A DNA stretch of 64,000 bases from an uncultured Litoreibacter sp. (GTDB lineage: Bacteria; Pseudomonadota; Alphaproteobacteria; Rhodobacterales; Rhodobacteraceae): assembly GCA_947493265.1 (NCBI GenBank), contig CANLQL010000003.1:688485-752484 (forward strand), in the 5' to 3' direction. Shown here in pieces: positions 54,388 through 63,585 of the stretch (position 1 is the stretch's first letter; the number at the start of each line of letters is the position of its first letter). Under the pieces are notes generated by a model, which made no database searches, was not told the DNA's origin, and saw only the letters and a program-made list of their open reading frames with translations. The position numbers and the translations under genes were made by a program.

Positions 54388-55095
54388 ATGACCATCCATA
54401 TCGGAGCCGAAAAGGGCGAAATTGCAGAAACTGTTTTGCTGCCGGGCGATCCGTATCGCGCGAAATGGGCGGCCGAGACGTTTTTGACGGGTGCGGAACT
54501 GGTCAATGAGGTGCGCGGTATGCTGGGGTTCACCGGCGAATGGCGCGGCAACCGGGTGACGATCCACGGCTCCGGCATGGGGATGCCGTCCTTGTCGATC
54601 TATGCCAATGAGCTGATCAGCAATTACGATGTGCAGACCTTGATCCGGGTCGGCTCCACCGGGGGGATGCAGCCGCATGTGGGACTGCGCGATGTGATCC
54701 TGGCGCAAACGGCGTCAAATATCTCAACCCCGTCGCGCGGGATTTTCAAGGAGCTGAACTTTGCGCCTTGTGCAGATTTTGATCTGTTGCACAAAGCCTA
54801 TCATGCGGCCGAGGCCAAAGGGGTCAAAACCCATGTGGGCGGGATCTATTCGGCGGATGTTTTCTATGACGAACGTCCTGATTTAAATGAACAAATGACG
54901 CGTCATGGCATTCTGGCGGTAGAGATGGAAGCGGCGGAACTTTACAATCTGGCGCATCGCTATGGCCGGCGCGCTTTGGCCGTTCTGACGGTGTCGGATC
55001 ATTTGCAGACAGGCGAAGCGCTGCCATCTGCTGATCGCGAAAAAAGCTTCGGCGATATGATCGAGATCGCCTTGGAAGCTGCCTTTGGCAGCTAG
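54388..55095 (+). CDS. deoD: Purine-nucleoside phosphorylase (DeoD type)
   Basis: A 235-residue hexameric-type phosphorylase cleaving purine (deoxy)nucleosides with phosphate. Seen: [44 protein letters not shown]-like phosphate region (LIRVGSTGG), and [14 protein letters not shown] with VSDHL, whose Asp is the DeoD-specific acid. The ATG has AAGGAG 9 nt ahead. It is divergent from yajC. Confidence 0.96.
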   Translation: MTIHIGAEKGEIAETVLLPGDPYRAKWAAETFLTGAELVNEVRGMLGFTGEWRGNRVTIHGSGMGMPSLSIYANELISNYDVQTLIRVGSTGGMQPHVGLRDVILAQTASNISTPSRGIFKELNFAPCADFDLLHKAYHAAEAKGVKTHVGGIYSADVFYDERPDLNEQMTRHGILAVEMEAAELYNLAHRYGRRALAVLTVSDHLQTGEALPSADREKSFGDMIEIALEAAFGS

Positions 55096-55100
55096 ATTTA

Positions 55101-55133
55101 CGCCTCCGGCGGGAGTATTTCTGGCAAGAAGAG
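55101..55133. repeat. Probable interspersed Rhodobacterales intergenic repeat
   Basis: The sequence CGCCTCCGGCGGGAGTATTT and the following GGCAAGAAGA segment, 5 nt after deoD, match a short intergenic element I recall as common in Rhodobacteraceae genomes. The CCTCCGGCGGGAG core is a hairpin and may end both convergent genes. Confidence 0.5.
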
Positions 55134-55135
55134 GA

Positions 55136-55975
55136 TTACAGTCCGTGGCTGCGATCATACCCGTTTGATTTTGGGGCTTGCCAGTTTTTCAAGGTGGCTG
55201 GGTCCGGTTTGAAGACCTCGATCCGGAGCGGGTAGCATTTGGCCACATCGCTGGAATGGGTGGTCGAGCAGTCCCCGCCCGGACAGGCGCTGAGCGCGCC
55301 CAGAAGGTCGATTTCGGCGAAAAACTCGATGTAATCGCCGGGGCGGACAGGGCTGGCTTTCATGAAATACTGCCCGGTGTCGCGGGTGAAACCAGTGCAC
55401 ATGAAAACGTTCATGACGTCATGGACCTGCAATTCGGCCTGTTTCGCATCAAGGCCTGTTTCGGCGGCAAAGGCGCGGGTCAGGTTTGAGTGGCAGCAAT
55501 GGTGATACTGCCCGCCTGCCAGCAGGTTGTGGGTGTAGGGATCGCATCTTGTGCCGATCACGTCGTGGACCGAGCCGCCAAATTCGTCGATGCCGTACCA
55601 GTTGAGCGTGTCATGGGTGATTGTCACCATCGGACGCAGATAGGGAATTGAGGACCACATCTGTTCGCCGGTGGTGACATGGGTGCCGTGCAACGCTCGG
55701 GTTTTGCCGGAATAGAATTTTTCGGCGTGGTTGTTGGCGTTCCAGAGGTTCAGATCGCCCACTTGCGGACCTTCGACCGAGATAATGCGGAAAAAATGCC
55801 CGGCAGGGACGTGAAATGCGGCGGCTTCGCGGGGACGGGCGGTGTAATCTGCCACTTTCGTCAAGGTTTCACGGGCTTGCAGATAGATATCCATTTGCGG
55901 CGCGGGCAGCGTGTCGGTGGGATAGCAAATGACCGGTTCGATGGCTTTTGCGCGTGCGGCGTCTTCTGGCGTCAT
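55136..55975 (-). CDS. DUF1989 / urea-carboxylase-associated family protein
   Basis: A 279-residue cytoplasmic protein of the urea amidolyase-associated family: FHVPAGHFFRIISVEGPQVGDLN, then GGQYHHCCHSNLTRAF with clustered His/Cys and SACPGGDCST. Relatives beside urea carboxylase are thought to handle guanidine or carboxyguanidine compounds; none of those genes are here, so this one is an orphan. It is convergent with deoD. Confidence 0.8.
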   Translation of the reverse strand: MTPEDAARAKAIEPVICYPTDTLPAPQMDIYLQARETLTKVADYTARPREAAAFHVPAGHFFRIISVEGPQVGDLNLWNANNHAEKFYSGKTRALHGTHVTTGEQMWSSIPYLRPMVTITHDTLNWYGIDEFGGSVHDVIGTRCDPYTHNLLAGGQYHHCCHSNLTRAFAAETGLDAKQAELQVHDVMNVFMCTGFTRDTGQYFMKASPVRPGDYIEFFAEIDLLGALSACPGGDCSTTHSSDVAKCYPLRIEVFKPDPATLKNWQAPKSNGYDRSHGL

Positions 55976-56103
55976 GGTCGTCTCCTTGTTGGATCAACAA
56001 ACTCAATTTGATCCATGAGTTCAATCCACCTTGCGCGCGGATTGACACAAAATGACCTGCTTGCAGTCAAGCAGATGCCAAGTTCCAGCGGCAGTTTTGC
56101 AGG

Positions 56104-56727
56104 ATGCGGCCACTGATATCGCTTTATGTCCTGCTGACGACCCCGGTGCCGCTGCCGCGGGCTTTGTTCGTACGCGCGGTTGCGATCCTGTCTGCCTATG
56201 GCGCGTTTGCACCTTATGGTGATCTGTTAGCGGACTTCTACCTAAGCCCCGTCAAACTCTCCGTGGTTATTGGACTATTGGCTGGTATTCTTTGGAATGC
56301 GGCAGCCGCTTTCAGGAATCTGGAAAACCACAGTGACGGGAAAAATCCGCGCGCCATCCATCTGGTGGCGGGCGTTCTGATCGTTGCATGTCTGCTGGCC
56401 CCGTCCGATTTGTGGCTGGGATATCTTGTTGCGGCTGGTTACGCGGGCTTTGGGGGTCTTGTCTTATCTTTGGGCAAGGGCGACCCGCAGTTTTTTGCCC
56501 GGGTCAACGGGTTGACCCTGGAGCGCCCAAAAGTCGTCGGGAACACCATAATCTGGCTTTTCTGGCGCTACATTTGGTGCGCGGTTGCCTTGCTGGCCTT
56601 GGCGCGGCACACAGTCGGGCTGGAATGGATCATTGGTTACGCAACCATCCCGATTGCGTTTTACTACCTGTATTGGTGGACGATTGTTGCGACGGCCCCG
56701 CTTGAGGACGGGTCGCAACAGGACTGA
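56104..56727 (+). CDS. Hypothetical membrane protein
   Basis: A 207-residue protein with about five to six hydrophobic helices, for example SVVIGLLAGILWNAAAAF and LWLGYLVAAGYAGFGGLVLS, and a conserved-looking WLFWRYIWCAVALLALA near 160. No family recognised. It lies alone, ending exactly where the convergent sdhB ends. Confidence 0.7.
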   Translation: MRPLISLYVLLTTPVPLPRALFVRAVAILSAYGAFAPYGDLLADFYLSPVKLSVVIGLLAGILWNAAAAFRNLENHSDGKNPRAIHLVAGVLIVACLLAPSDLWLGYLVAAGYAGFGGLVLSLGKGDPQFFARVNGLTLERPKVVGNTIIWLFWRYIWCAVALLALARHTVGLEWIIGYATIPIAFYYLYWWTIVATAPLEDGSQQD

Positions 56728-57507
56728 TCAGACCGTCCGTTCGACCATCATTTTCTTGATTTCGGAGATTGCCTTGGCCGGGTTCAGGCCTTTGGGGCAA
56801 GTCTTGGCGCAATTCATGATCGTGTGGCAGCGGTAAAGCTTGAAGGGATCTTCCAGCTCGTCCAGACGCTCGCCTGTGGCCTCGTCCCGGCTGTCAATGA
56901 TCCAGCGATAGGCATGCAGAAGCGCGGCCGGTCCGAGGTAGCGATCACCATTCCACCAGTAGCTTGGGCAAGACGTGGAGCAGGACGCGCACATCACGCA
57001 TTCATACAGACCATCCAGCTTTTTGCGGTCTTCGATGGATTGGCGCCATTCTTTGCGCGGCCGGTTTGTCTTAGTCTCCAGCCACGGCATGATCGAAGCG
57101 TGTTGGGCATAGAAATGCGTCAGATCGGGGATCAGGTCCTTGATCACCGGCATATGGGGCAGCGGGTAAATCTTCACGTCGCCTTTGATTTCGTCCATGC
57201 CGTAAATGCAGGCCAACGTGTTGATCCCGTCGATATTCATCGCACACGACCCGCAAATCCCTTCGCGGCACGAGCGGCGGAAGGTCAAGGTCGGGTCAAT
57301 CTCGTTCTTGATCTTGATCAGCCCGTCCAGAACCATCGGCCCACATTTATCGAGGTCGATAAAGTAATGATCGACCTGTGGGTTTTTGCCGTCATCAGGG
57401 TTCCAGCGATAGATGCTGAACTTCCGGATATTGGTCGCGCCTTCAGGCTTGGGCCAGGTTTTGCCCGTCATGATTTTGGAGTTCTTCGGCAGGGTGAGTT
57501 CGACCAT
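56728..57507 (-). CDS. sdhB: Succinate dehydrogenase iron-sulfur subunit
   Basis: A 259-residue subunit with the [2Fe-2S] ligands in [12 protein letters not shown] and CIYGM, and the [4Fe-4S]/[3Fe-4S] ligands in [16 protein letters not shown] and [17 protein letters not shown]. It passes electrons from SdhA to quinone in complex II. It is separated from sdhA by two small lipoprotein genes, an uncommon insertion. Confidence 0.98.
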   Translation of the reverse strand: MVELTLPKNSKIMTGKTWPKPEGATNIRKFSIYRWNPDDGKNPQVDHYFIDLDKCGPMVLDGLIKIKNEIDPTLTFRRSCREGICGSCAMNIDGINTLACIYGMDEIKGDVKIYPLPHMPVIKDLIPDLTHFYAQHASIMPWLETKTNRPRKEWRQSIEDRKKLDGLYECVMCASCSTSCPSYWWNGDRYLGPAALLHAYRWIIDSRDEATGERLDELEDPFKLYRCHTIMNCAKTCPKGLNPAKAISEIKKMMVERTV

Positions 57508-57516
57508 CGCGGCCTC

Positions 57517-57843
57517 CTAAAGCAGAAACGGTGCAAGACCGTCTTCGAGCAAACATTTAATGGTATCGGGCCGGGTGGCGATCTCGATGATCAGGGCCGT
57601 TTCTTCGGGGCCAACCCCGGTGACAGAGGCGCGCGCCAGCTTGAGAATTTCGCCAGATGAGGCGTTGTCGATCACGCAATCAGAAGCGGGCTCCAGCGGC
57701 ACACCGGGGAAGCGTTCGGCCAGAACCGGGTTCACGGCGTCTTTGGCCTGTTCGCGGGCGATCTGATCTGCAAGCCCACCATCGGCGCAAGCGGCAAGTG
57801 ACATAATGCCAGCAAAAGCGATCCATTTCATGGGGTTATTCAT
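57517..57843 (-). CDS. Small lipoprotein inside the sdh operon (second)
   Basis: A 108-residue protein with a lipoprotein signal (MKWIAFAGIMSLAACADGG; lipobox SLAAC). The mature part has two further cysteines (SDCVIDNAS and IKCLLEDGL) that could form a disulfide. The true start may be the internal ATG at MKWIAF. It overlaps the first lipoprotein gene by 4 nt and ends 9 nt before sdhB. Function unknown. Confidence 0.78.
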   Translation of the reverse strand: MNNPMKWIAFAGIMSLAACADGGLADQIAREQAKDAVNPVLAERFPGVPLEPASDCVIDNASSGEILKLARASVTGVGPEETALIIEIATRPDTIKCLLEDGLAPFLL

Positions 57844-58136
57844 GTCTTGGCTCCTACACTGATGCCAAAGCGTGTCGGCTCAGGCTCGCCCGCGACCTTC
57901 CGGGCGATGCAGTCTTTCAAAAACGCCTCTTCCGATTGCGGATTGAACACCTGATTTGTGACCGTGATCCCGCCGCGCGCTTTCGCACCGCCTGTGCCGA
58001 TGCCAACACCGACCCGGCCTGAGACGCCATCGGCTTGGGCCAAGTCCTGGCGGCAAAGCTGTTCGGCCCGTTCCGGCGACATTGGCACGGGCGCGCAGGC
58101 CAGCAGAAGCGGCAGGAGGGCGAGAAACCGGATCAA
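57840..58136 (-). CDS. Small lipoprotein inside the sdh operon (first)
   Basis: A 98-residue protein with a short lipoprotein signal ([16 protein letters not shown]; lipobox LLAC at Cys14). The mature part has a Gly-rich segment ([17 protein letters not shown]) and two cysteines. Its ATG overlaps the sdhA stop (ATGA), and its stop overlaps the next lipoprotein start. Function unknown; operon position suggests an envelope role tied to complex II expression only by cotranscription. Confidence 0.78.
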   Translation of the reverse strand: MIRFLALLPLLLACAPVPMSPERAEQLCRQDLAQADGVSGRVGVGIGTGGAKARGGITVTNQVFNPQSEEAFLKDCIARKVAGEPEPTRFGISVGAKT

Positions 58137-59941
58137 TAGACCCGCGCTTTCGGGGCGATCTTCTTGAGATCTATGCCGCCTTCATTGTGGGACGTCAGCG
58201 GGTCCAGATGCACGCCGCGATAATCAAGCGATGGCTTCAACCCTTTGAACCATGTCAGGGAATGCTTGCGCCAGTTCTTGTCGTCGCGGTCGGGATAATC
58301 CTCATGGGCATGGGCACCACGGCTTTCCTTGCGCGCTTCTGCGGCGACAATCGTGGCCACGGCGTTTGGCATAAGATTTGCCAATTCCAGCGTTTCCATC
58401 AGGTCGGAGTTCCACACGAGGCTGCGGTCAGTGACTTCCACATCGTCAAGCTTGCCCGCGACGCCTTCCATTTTCTTGACGCCTTCGGCCAGCGTCTTGT
58501 CGGTGCGGAAAACAGCGGCGTCGGCTTGCATGGTGCGTTGCATCTCCAGGCGCAGCTCGGCCGTTGGCATCGCGCCTTTGGCGTAGCGCATACCATCAAA
58601 ACGGTCCAAGGCACGCTGGACAGAGATTTGGTTGATTTCGGGATTGGGCGCAGCCGGGTCGACAACCTTACCGGCTTTGATCGCGGCCGCGCGGCCGAAA
58701 ACGACCAGATCAATGAGGGAGTTTGATCCCAGACGGTTCGCCCCGTGGACGGACGCGCATCCGGCCTCGCCCACGGCCATCAGACCGGGGGACACGCGGT
58801 CGGGATCAGACTTCGTCGGGCTGAGCACTTCGCCCCAGTAATTCGTTGGAATGCCGCCCATGTTGTAATGCACAGTTGGCAGGACCGGGATCGGTTCTTT
58901 CGTCAGATCGACGCCTGCAAAGATGCGTGCGCTTTCAGAGATGCCTGGCAAGCGCAGCGCCAGCGTTTCTGGCGGCAAGTGATCGAGGTGCAGGTGGATA
59001 TGGTCTGCGTCGTCGCCAACGCCGCGGCCTTCGCGAATTTCCATCGTCATGCAGCGTGAGACCACGTCGCGGGACGCGAGGTCTTTATAAGTGGGCGCGT
59101 AGCGTTCCATGAAGCGTTCGCCGTCGGAGTTGGTCAGATAGCCCCCCTCCCCGCGTGCGCCTTCGGTGATCAGGCAGCCTGCGCCGTAGATACCGGTCGG
59201 GTGGAACTGAACGAACTCCATATCCTGCAAAGGCAGACCCGCGCGCGCGACCATGCCGCCGCCGTCGCCAGTACAAGTATGCGCGGATGTTGCGCTGAAA
59301 TAGGCCCGGCCATAGCCGCCCGTGGCCAGAACCGTCATCTTGGCATTGAACAGGTGCAACGTGCCGTCATCCAGCTTCCAGCACAAGACGCCCTGGCATT
59401 GGCCGTCATCGGACATGATCAGGTCGATGGCGAAGTATTCGATGTAGAATTCTGCGTTGTTCTTCAGGCTTTGGCCGTAAAGCGTGTGCAGGATCGCGTG
59501 GCCGGTCCGGTCCGCAGCCGCACAGGTGCGCTGTACGGGCGGGCCTTCCCCAAATTCGGTTGTGTGGCCGCCGAAGGGACGTTGATAGATCTTGCCCTCT
59601 TCGGTGCGCGAGAACGGCACGCCGTAATGTTCCAGCTCATAAACCGCCTTTGGCGCTTCTCGGGCCAGATATTCCATCGCGTCGCTATCGCCCAACCAGT
59701 CGGAGCCTTTGACGGTGTCATACATGTGCCACTGCCAGTTGTCGGGTCCCATGTTCGACAAGGACGCCGCGATACCCCCCTGGGCCGCCACCGTGTGGGA
59801 GCGTGTCGGGAACACCTTGGTCACGCAGGCGGTGCGCAACCCTTGTTCTGCCATCCCCAGCGTGGCGCGAAGGCCCGCGCCACCGGCACCAACAACAACC
59901 ACATCATATTCGTGGGTTTCATATTCGTAAGCAGCAGCCAT
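58133..59941 (-). CDS. sdhA: Succinate dehydrogenase flavoprotein subunit
   Basis: A 602-residue SdhA: the FAD-binding [15 protein letters not shown], the covalent-flavin histidine in [15 protein letters not shown], catalytic HPTG ([16 protein letters not shown]) and the C-terminal capping region ([21 protein letters not shown]). It oxidises succinate to fumarate at the inner face of the inner membrane. Order in the operon: sdhC, sdhD, sdhA, two lipoproteins, sdhB. Confidence 0.98.
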   Translation of the reverse strand: MAAAYEYETHEYDVVVVGAGGAGLRATLGMAEQGLRTACVTKVFPTRSHTVAAQGGIAASLSNMGPDNWQWHMYDTVKGSDWLGDSDAMEYLAREAPKAVYELEHYGVPFSRTEEGKIYQRPFGGHTTEFGEGPPVQRTCAAADRTGHAILHTLYGQSLKNNAEFYIEYFAIDLIMSDDGQCQGVLCWKLDDGTLHLFNAKMTVLATGGYGRAYFSATSAHTCTGDGGGMVARAGLPLQDMEFVQFHPTGIYGAGCLITEGARGEGGYLTNSDGERFMERYAPTYKDLASRDVVSRCMTMEIREGRGVGDDADHIHLHLDHLPPETLALRLPGISESARIFAGVDLTKEPIPVLPTVHYNMGGIPTNYWGEVLSPTKSDPDRVSPGLMAVGEAGCASVHGANRLGSNSLIDLVVFGRAAAIKAGKVVDPAAPNPEINQISVQRALDRFDGMRYAKGAMPTAELRLEMQRTMQADAAVFRTDKTLAEGVKKMEGVAGKLDDVEVTDRSLVWNSDLMETLELANLMPNAVATIVAAEARKESRGAHAHEDYPDRDDKNWRKHSLTWFKGLKPSLDYRGVHLDPLTSHNEGGIDLKKIAPKARVY

Positions 59942-59959
59942 GTGCGAAAGCCTCAGCAG

Positions 59960-60331
59960 TTAAAGCGCGATACGAGCGATGGCAAAAAGCCCCGTGCCCG
60001 CCGCAGCATAAGAAAGACAAATAACGGCAATGATCAGAGCCTTGCGCGTTGTTCCGTGAGTGTAGTCCTCGATCGTGGCCTGCACGCCGTTTTTGAAATG
60101 CATGAACCCGGCGGCCACGGTCAGCGCGGCCAAAATCGCCGGGTAAGGCTTGCGGTAATGGGCGATGACCTCTTCATAAGGGGCGCCCAGGATCGAGCCG
60201 AAGTTGAAGATAAACAGCGGGATCAGGATCGCCAACCCGACGGAGCTGACCATCATCTGCCAATGATGTTCGGTTCCGGTCTTGGAGGACCCCATGCCGA
60301 CCGCGCGTTTTCTATCTGTCAGAAATGCCAT
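59960..60331 (-). CDS. sdhD: Succinate dehydrogenase membrane anchor subunit
   Basis: A 123-residue three-helix protein (VSSVGLAILIPLFIFNFGSIL, PAILAALTVAAGFMHFKNGVQ, ALIIAVICLSYAAAGTGLFA). The segment GFMHFKNGVQATIEDY contains the heme/quinone-side His typical of SdhD. It lies 10 nt after sdhC. Confidence 0.94.
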   Translation of the reverse strand: MAFLTDRKRAVGMGSSKTGTEHHWQMMVSSVGLAILIPLFIFNFGSILGAPYEEVIAHYRKPYPAILAALTVAAGFMHFKNGVQATIEDYTHGTTRKALIIAVICLSYAAAGTGLFAIARIAL

Positions 60332-60341
60332 CTGCGCCCCC

Positions 60342-60725
60342 TCAAATCACAAGGACGGTCAGAACCGTCAAAATTACAGAGCCGATGACAACGCCGTAGG
60401 CCAGTTTCTTGGCCTCATCCAATTCGAACCCGCGCCCGCTGTCCCAGTAAAGGTGCCGCAGCCCGGCCAGGAAATGATACCAGATCGCCCAAAGCGAGCC
60501 GAACATGACAAGATCGCCAAACCAGCTTGTGATCACGCCATTGGCAACGGCGAAATACTCTGGGCCGTAGGACGCTGCGAGAAACCACCACACGATCAGA
60601 ATAGACGCCAAAATCAGCGCGATACCGGTGATCCGGGTCAGGATCGAGGTCACGGAGGTGTATTGAGGACGATAGATCGTAAGATGCGGAGACAACGGCC
60701 TGTTCCCGCGATTGACGTCAGCCAT
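60342..60725 (-). CDS. sdhC: Succinate dehydrogenase cytochrome b556 subunit
   Basis: A 127-residue three-helix SdhC: RPLSPHLTIYRPQYTSVTSI at the start and the heme-ligand histidine in WYHFLAGLRHLYWD. It forms the membrane anchor of complex II with SdhD. First gene of the operon; the upstream region carries notable palindromes. Confidence 0.95.
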   Translation of the reverse strand: MADVNRGNRPLSPHLTIYRPQYTSVTSILTRITGIALILASILIVWWFLAASYGPEYFAVANGVITSWFGDLVMFGSLWAIWYHFLAGLRHLYWDSGRGFELDEAKKLAYGVVIGSVILTVLTVLVI

Positions 60726-60847
60726 GGTGGCTTCCTTCTGTTTGGCTACAGTTTGCGCGTATAATTATCTTATTTCACACCGGTGTCACGCTTTGTCAGT
60801 GGGAAAATGCGCGGTGTTTTGGCGCAATTGGTGAAAATTCCCAGAAT

Positions 60848-60878
60848 TGTGATCACGGTGCGAAATTGCGTGATCACA
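60848..60878. promoter_or_regulatory. Paired GTGATCAC palindromes upstream of sdhC
   Basis: TGTGATCACG (60848-60857) and CGTGATCACA (60869-60878) are a perfect 10-bp inverted repeat. Each also contains the self-complementary octamer GTGATCAC, with centres 21 bp apart (two helical turns). They lie about 125-150 bp upstream of the sdhC ATG. A further dyad ACACCGGTGT is at 60777-60786. Two-dimer operator binding is likely; the regulator is unknown. Confidence 0.6.
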
Positions 60879-60888
60879 TATTAACGAT

Positions 60889-61572
60889 CTAGTCCTGCGG
60901 AGACAGCGACGCGACCTGTTTTGTCAATTCTCGCAGCAGTTTCTGGCGGATTCTGCGGGGATAGACCTCGTAGGATTCTGCGCGCACGGCAAAAGCGCCG
61001 GGGCCAGTGATCAGGTATTTCTCAAAATACTCCATCAGCAGCGTCTGGTCCGTCTCAATCGCCAGCCCGTTTACCGTCACAGCGGCATCGCGCAGAATCT
61101 GGTGCAGCTCTTCGGGTGGGATGCCTTCGTTGGAATAGCCGTCGCCCGACACGTCGATCACGCGCCGTTCGCAATCGGTGACGTCATCGAACATCTCCAG
61201 CGACACCAGCAAGGCCTCCCCGATCGCGGTGGAAAAGTTGCGCCATTCGCGCGGGATATCCGCGACTGCGCGCGCCATGGCTTGCGTGTCTTCATAGGTT
61301 TTCATGCGGGTCCAGGGGATGGAGATATCCTGCCGGTTGGACCCGGTCCATTGCATCACCGTGACCGCCGCCTGCCCGCGCACCAACGCTTCTTCAACCG
61401 CCGGGTCAACCAGCGCTTCGGCAAGGCCGCGCATCTGGGTGGTGTACTCCGCCGGGTTGACCGACCCGGAGACGTCGACCGCAAGAACCAACGCCACATC
61501 ACAGGCAGCCGCTGGCGCAATTGTCGTGCCTATCGCAAAGGCCGCACATATATTTCGGAGGCTTGTTCGCAT
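60889..61572 (-). CDS. DUF1194 von Willebrand A-like exported protein (copy 2)
   Basis: A 227-residue paralogue of the protein at 49305-50036, with a signal peptide (NICAAFAIGTTIAPAAA), the adhesion motif VLAVDVSGSVNPAEY and DVSGDGYSNEG. The chosen ATG (MRTSLRN) fits the signal; the longer frame does not. Function unknown. It lies between the metallopeptidase gene and the sdh promoter. Confidence 0.85.
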   Translation of the reverse strand: MRTSLRNICAAFAIGTTIAPAAACDVALVLAVDVSGSVNPAEYTTQMRGLAEALVDPAVEEALVRGQAAVTVMQWTGSNRQDISIPWTRMKTYEDTQAMARAVADIPREWRNFSTAIGEALLVSLEMFDDVTDCERRVIDVSGDGYSNEGIPPEELHQILRDAAVTVNGLAIETDQTLLMEYFEKYLITGPGAFAVRAESYEVYPRRIRQKLLRELTKQVASLSPQD

Positions 61573-61609
61573 TCCGGCAAGCTTAGGCTGAACCGGGCAA
61601 AACACAAAA

Positions 61610-62335
61610 TCACAATTGTTCAGCGGTCTCAGCGAGGCTGGGGGCGTATTCGGTGCACATGATAATCGCCCGCTCGGACGGGTCATAAAAGGCATTCACC
61701 TCGTCACACGGCTCAACCCGGATCGTGACGGGGATGGGCAGCACAAATTCCTTGTTCAGGGCGGCCACTTCTTCGGACACGACATCATAGGTCAGTTGGT
61801 CCCAAGCGCCATCCGACTTGAAGTCGGCCATCTGAAGGCTGTCGCCACCCTGATCATCGGCGATTTCGTCCAGGACGGCGTTCCAGCTGTCGCTGGCCAA
61901 CATAAATTCATCCTCACAGGTTTCGATGCGTTCTTCGGGAAGGCCCAGTTCAAGAGCCACATCTTCGCGCACATCCGGGTTTGCGCCGTAAAACAGGCAG
62001 ACGGTTGTATAAAACCTTTGCAAATCAGGCCCATGCGTGTCCCAGAAGGCGATTTTGTCGGTTTGTTCCGCATCACTCCAGAACAGCAGCGCCGTGTCAT
62101 AGGCAACCGCCGTGGCCACGTCTTCTTCGTAGAATGCATCGATCAGCAAAATGCTCAGCACATCCGCGGCGTCTTCTTCCTGACCAAAGATCGGCACCTG
62201 CAAAACGTCGACCAGAGCGTGGGCAAATTCGTGGTAGAAAATCGCCAGCAAGTTGTTTGCGACGAAGTCTTCATGCGCCTCTTGTGCCGTGGCCTGCCCG
62301 GCCAGAAGCGACAGGATGACAGCCAGCCGTTTCAT
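61610..62335 (-). CDS. DUF4344-type exported metallopeptidase
   Basis: A 241-residue protein with a signal peptide (MKRLAVILSLLAGQATA) and a zinc-protease helix FYHEFAHALVD (H-E-x2-H) near residue 35, with E-rich segments EEDAADVLS and TCEDEF after it. This is the DUF4344 putative metallopeptidase pattern. Its ATG overlaps the mch stop by 4 nt, so the two are cotranslated. Substrate unknown. Confidence 0.83.
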   Translation of the reverse strand: MKRLAVILSLLAGQATAQEAHEDFVANNLLAIFYHEFAHALVDVLQVPIFGQEEDAADVLSILLIDAFYEEDVATAVAYDTALLFWSDAEQTDKIAFWDTHGPDLQRFYTTVCLFYGANPDVREDVALELGLPEERIETCEDEFMLASDSWNAVLDEIADDQGGDSLQMADFKSDGAWDQLTYDVVSEEVAALNKEFVLPIPVTIRVEPCDEVNAFYDPSERAIIMCTEYAPSLAETAEQL

Positions 62336-63381
62336 GTTGGCATCAAAGCCCAGTAATCCAAATCCAACAGCACGTCAGGCAGATATTTCCCGTCCTCGCC
62401 TTTCAGCGAAAACGGGGCTGCCCCTGCTTTTTGCGCCACAAGCCTAAGACGGATCGCACCAACGCCGTCGGCGTCAGTTTCGGCGGTTTCAAGAACCTCG
62501 GACCAAGCATTGATCGTGTCACCTGCGAAACATGGGGCGGCGTGCGCGCCTGCATTCAGGCCGACGATCATCTGCGCATTGGCCAACCCGTTGAAGCTGA
62601 GCGCGCGCGCCAGCGAGATCACGTGCCCACCGTAAATCAATCTTTGGCCACCCTCGCGCGCGGTTGTATCGAAATGCACTTTTGCGGTGTTTTGCCAAAG
62701 CCTGGTGGCCAGCATATGTTCGGCCTCTTCGATGGTGACGCCGTCAACATGGTCGATCTTCTCGCCGACCTCATAGTCGCCAAGGCGGTGCGGCTCGCCG
62801 GCTTCGGTGAAGCTATAGTTCGTGAAATCAAGGCCTTCAGGCACGATCAGATCATCAGGTGCGACCGCTTTTGCAAGTTCGGGGATCACGGTTTCGGGTG
62901 CGGCGGCGTCCAGATTGTTTTTGCGCACCATGACCCAGCGCACGTAGTCCAAAACCACCTCTCCGATTTGGTTCACGCCGGTTGTACGCACCCAGACGAC
63001 ACCGGATTTCCCGTTTGAGTTCTGCTTCAACCCGATCACTTCGGACCGGGAACTAAGCGTGTCACCAGGATAGACCGGCCGGTGAAATCTGCCTTCCGCA
63101 TAGCCCAGATTGGCCACCGCATTCAGGGAGATATCGGGCACAGTTTTCCCAAAGATCGTGTGGAACCCGATCAGGTCGTCCATCGGGGATTCGTGCAGCC
63201 CGCAATCCCGCGCAAAATCATCCGATGAATAGAGTGCCCCGCGCGCCGGATAAAGCGCATGGTAGATGGCCCGCTCCCCGCCGGAGATCGTGCGCGGCAC
63301 GGCGTGTTCGATCACCTGGCCTACGAAATAATCTTCGAAAAACCACCCGCTGTTGGTTTTACCGGGTTTCGTTTTCAGCAT
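62332..63381 (-). CDS. mch: Mesaconyl-CoA hydratase (beta-methylmalyl-CoA dehydratase)
   Basis: A 349-residue double-hotdog MaoC-type protein: GWFFEDYFVGQVIEHAVPRT start, YHALYPARGALYSSDDFA, and a second half with VHFDTTAREGGQRLIYGGHVISLARALS. It interconverts mesaconyl-C1-CoA and beta-methylmalyl-CoA in the ethylmalonyl-CoA pathway for acetate assimilation, used by isocitrate-lyase-negative Rhodobacterales. Proximity to sdh is consistent with central carbon metabolism. Confidence 0.9.
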   Translation of the reverse strand: MLKTKPGKTNSGWFFEDYFVGQVIEHAVPRTISGGERAIYHALYPARGALYSSDDFARDCGLHESPMDDLIGFHTIFGKTVPDISLNAVANLGYAEGRFHRPVYPGDTLSSRSEVIGLKQNSNGKSGVVWVRTTGVNQIGEVVLDYVRWVMVRKNNLDAAAPETVIPELAKAVAPDDLIVPEGLDFTNYSFTEAGEPHRLGDYEVGEKIDHVDGVTIEEAEHMLATRLWQNTAKVHFDTTAREGGQRLIYGGHVISLARALSFNGLANAQMIVGLNAGAHAAPCFAGDTINAWSEVLETAETDADGVGAIRLRLVAQKAGAAPFSLKGEDGKYLPDVLLDLDYWALMPT

Positions 63382-63584
63382 TAGTGCTCTCCCAGTTTCA
63401 CGTCGGGGTTGTAGGTGCCGGGGGCCTCTTTGATCAACGCCTGGCCGCAGCGCATCACGCCATTTGCATGATCAAACGCGTAGGTCGGATCGCCGTGCAG
63501 CGACCAGCCATCGTTCAACGCCTTTGTAACCTTGTGGCAGAATGTTGAATTGTCGTCTGCACTGAGAAAGCGGTAGAGCTTCAT
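63381..63584 (-). CDS. DUF1737-type small protein
   Basis: A 67-residue protein (MKLYRFLSADDNSTFCHKVTKALNDGW...) with the W-x-L-x-G-x-P core of DUF1737 proteins. The ATG with GGGGGA just ahead is preferred. It overlaps the mch start by 1 nt and follows the NnrU gene by 1 nt. Function unknown. Confidence 0.8.
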   Translation of the reverse strand: MKLYRFLSADDNSTFCHKVTKALNDGWSLHGDPTYAFDHANGVMRCGQALIKEAPGTYNPDVKLGEH

Positions 63585-63585
63585 G

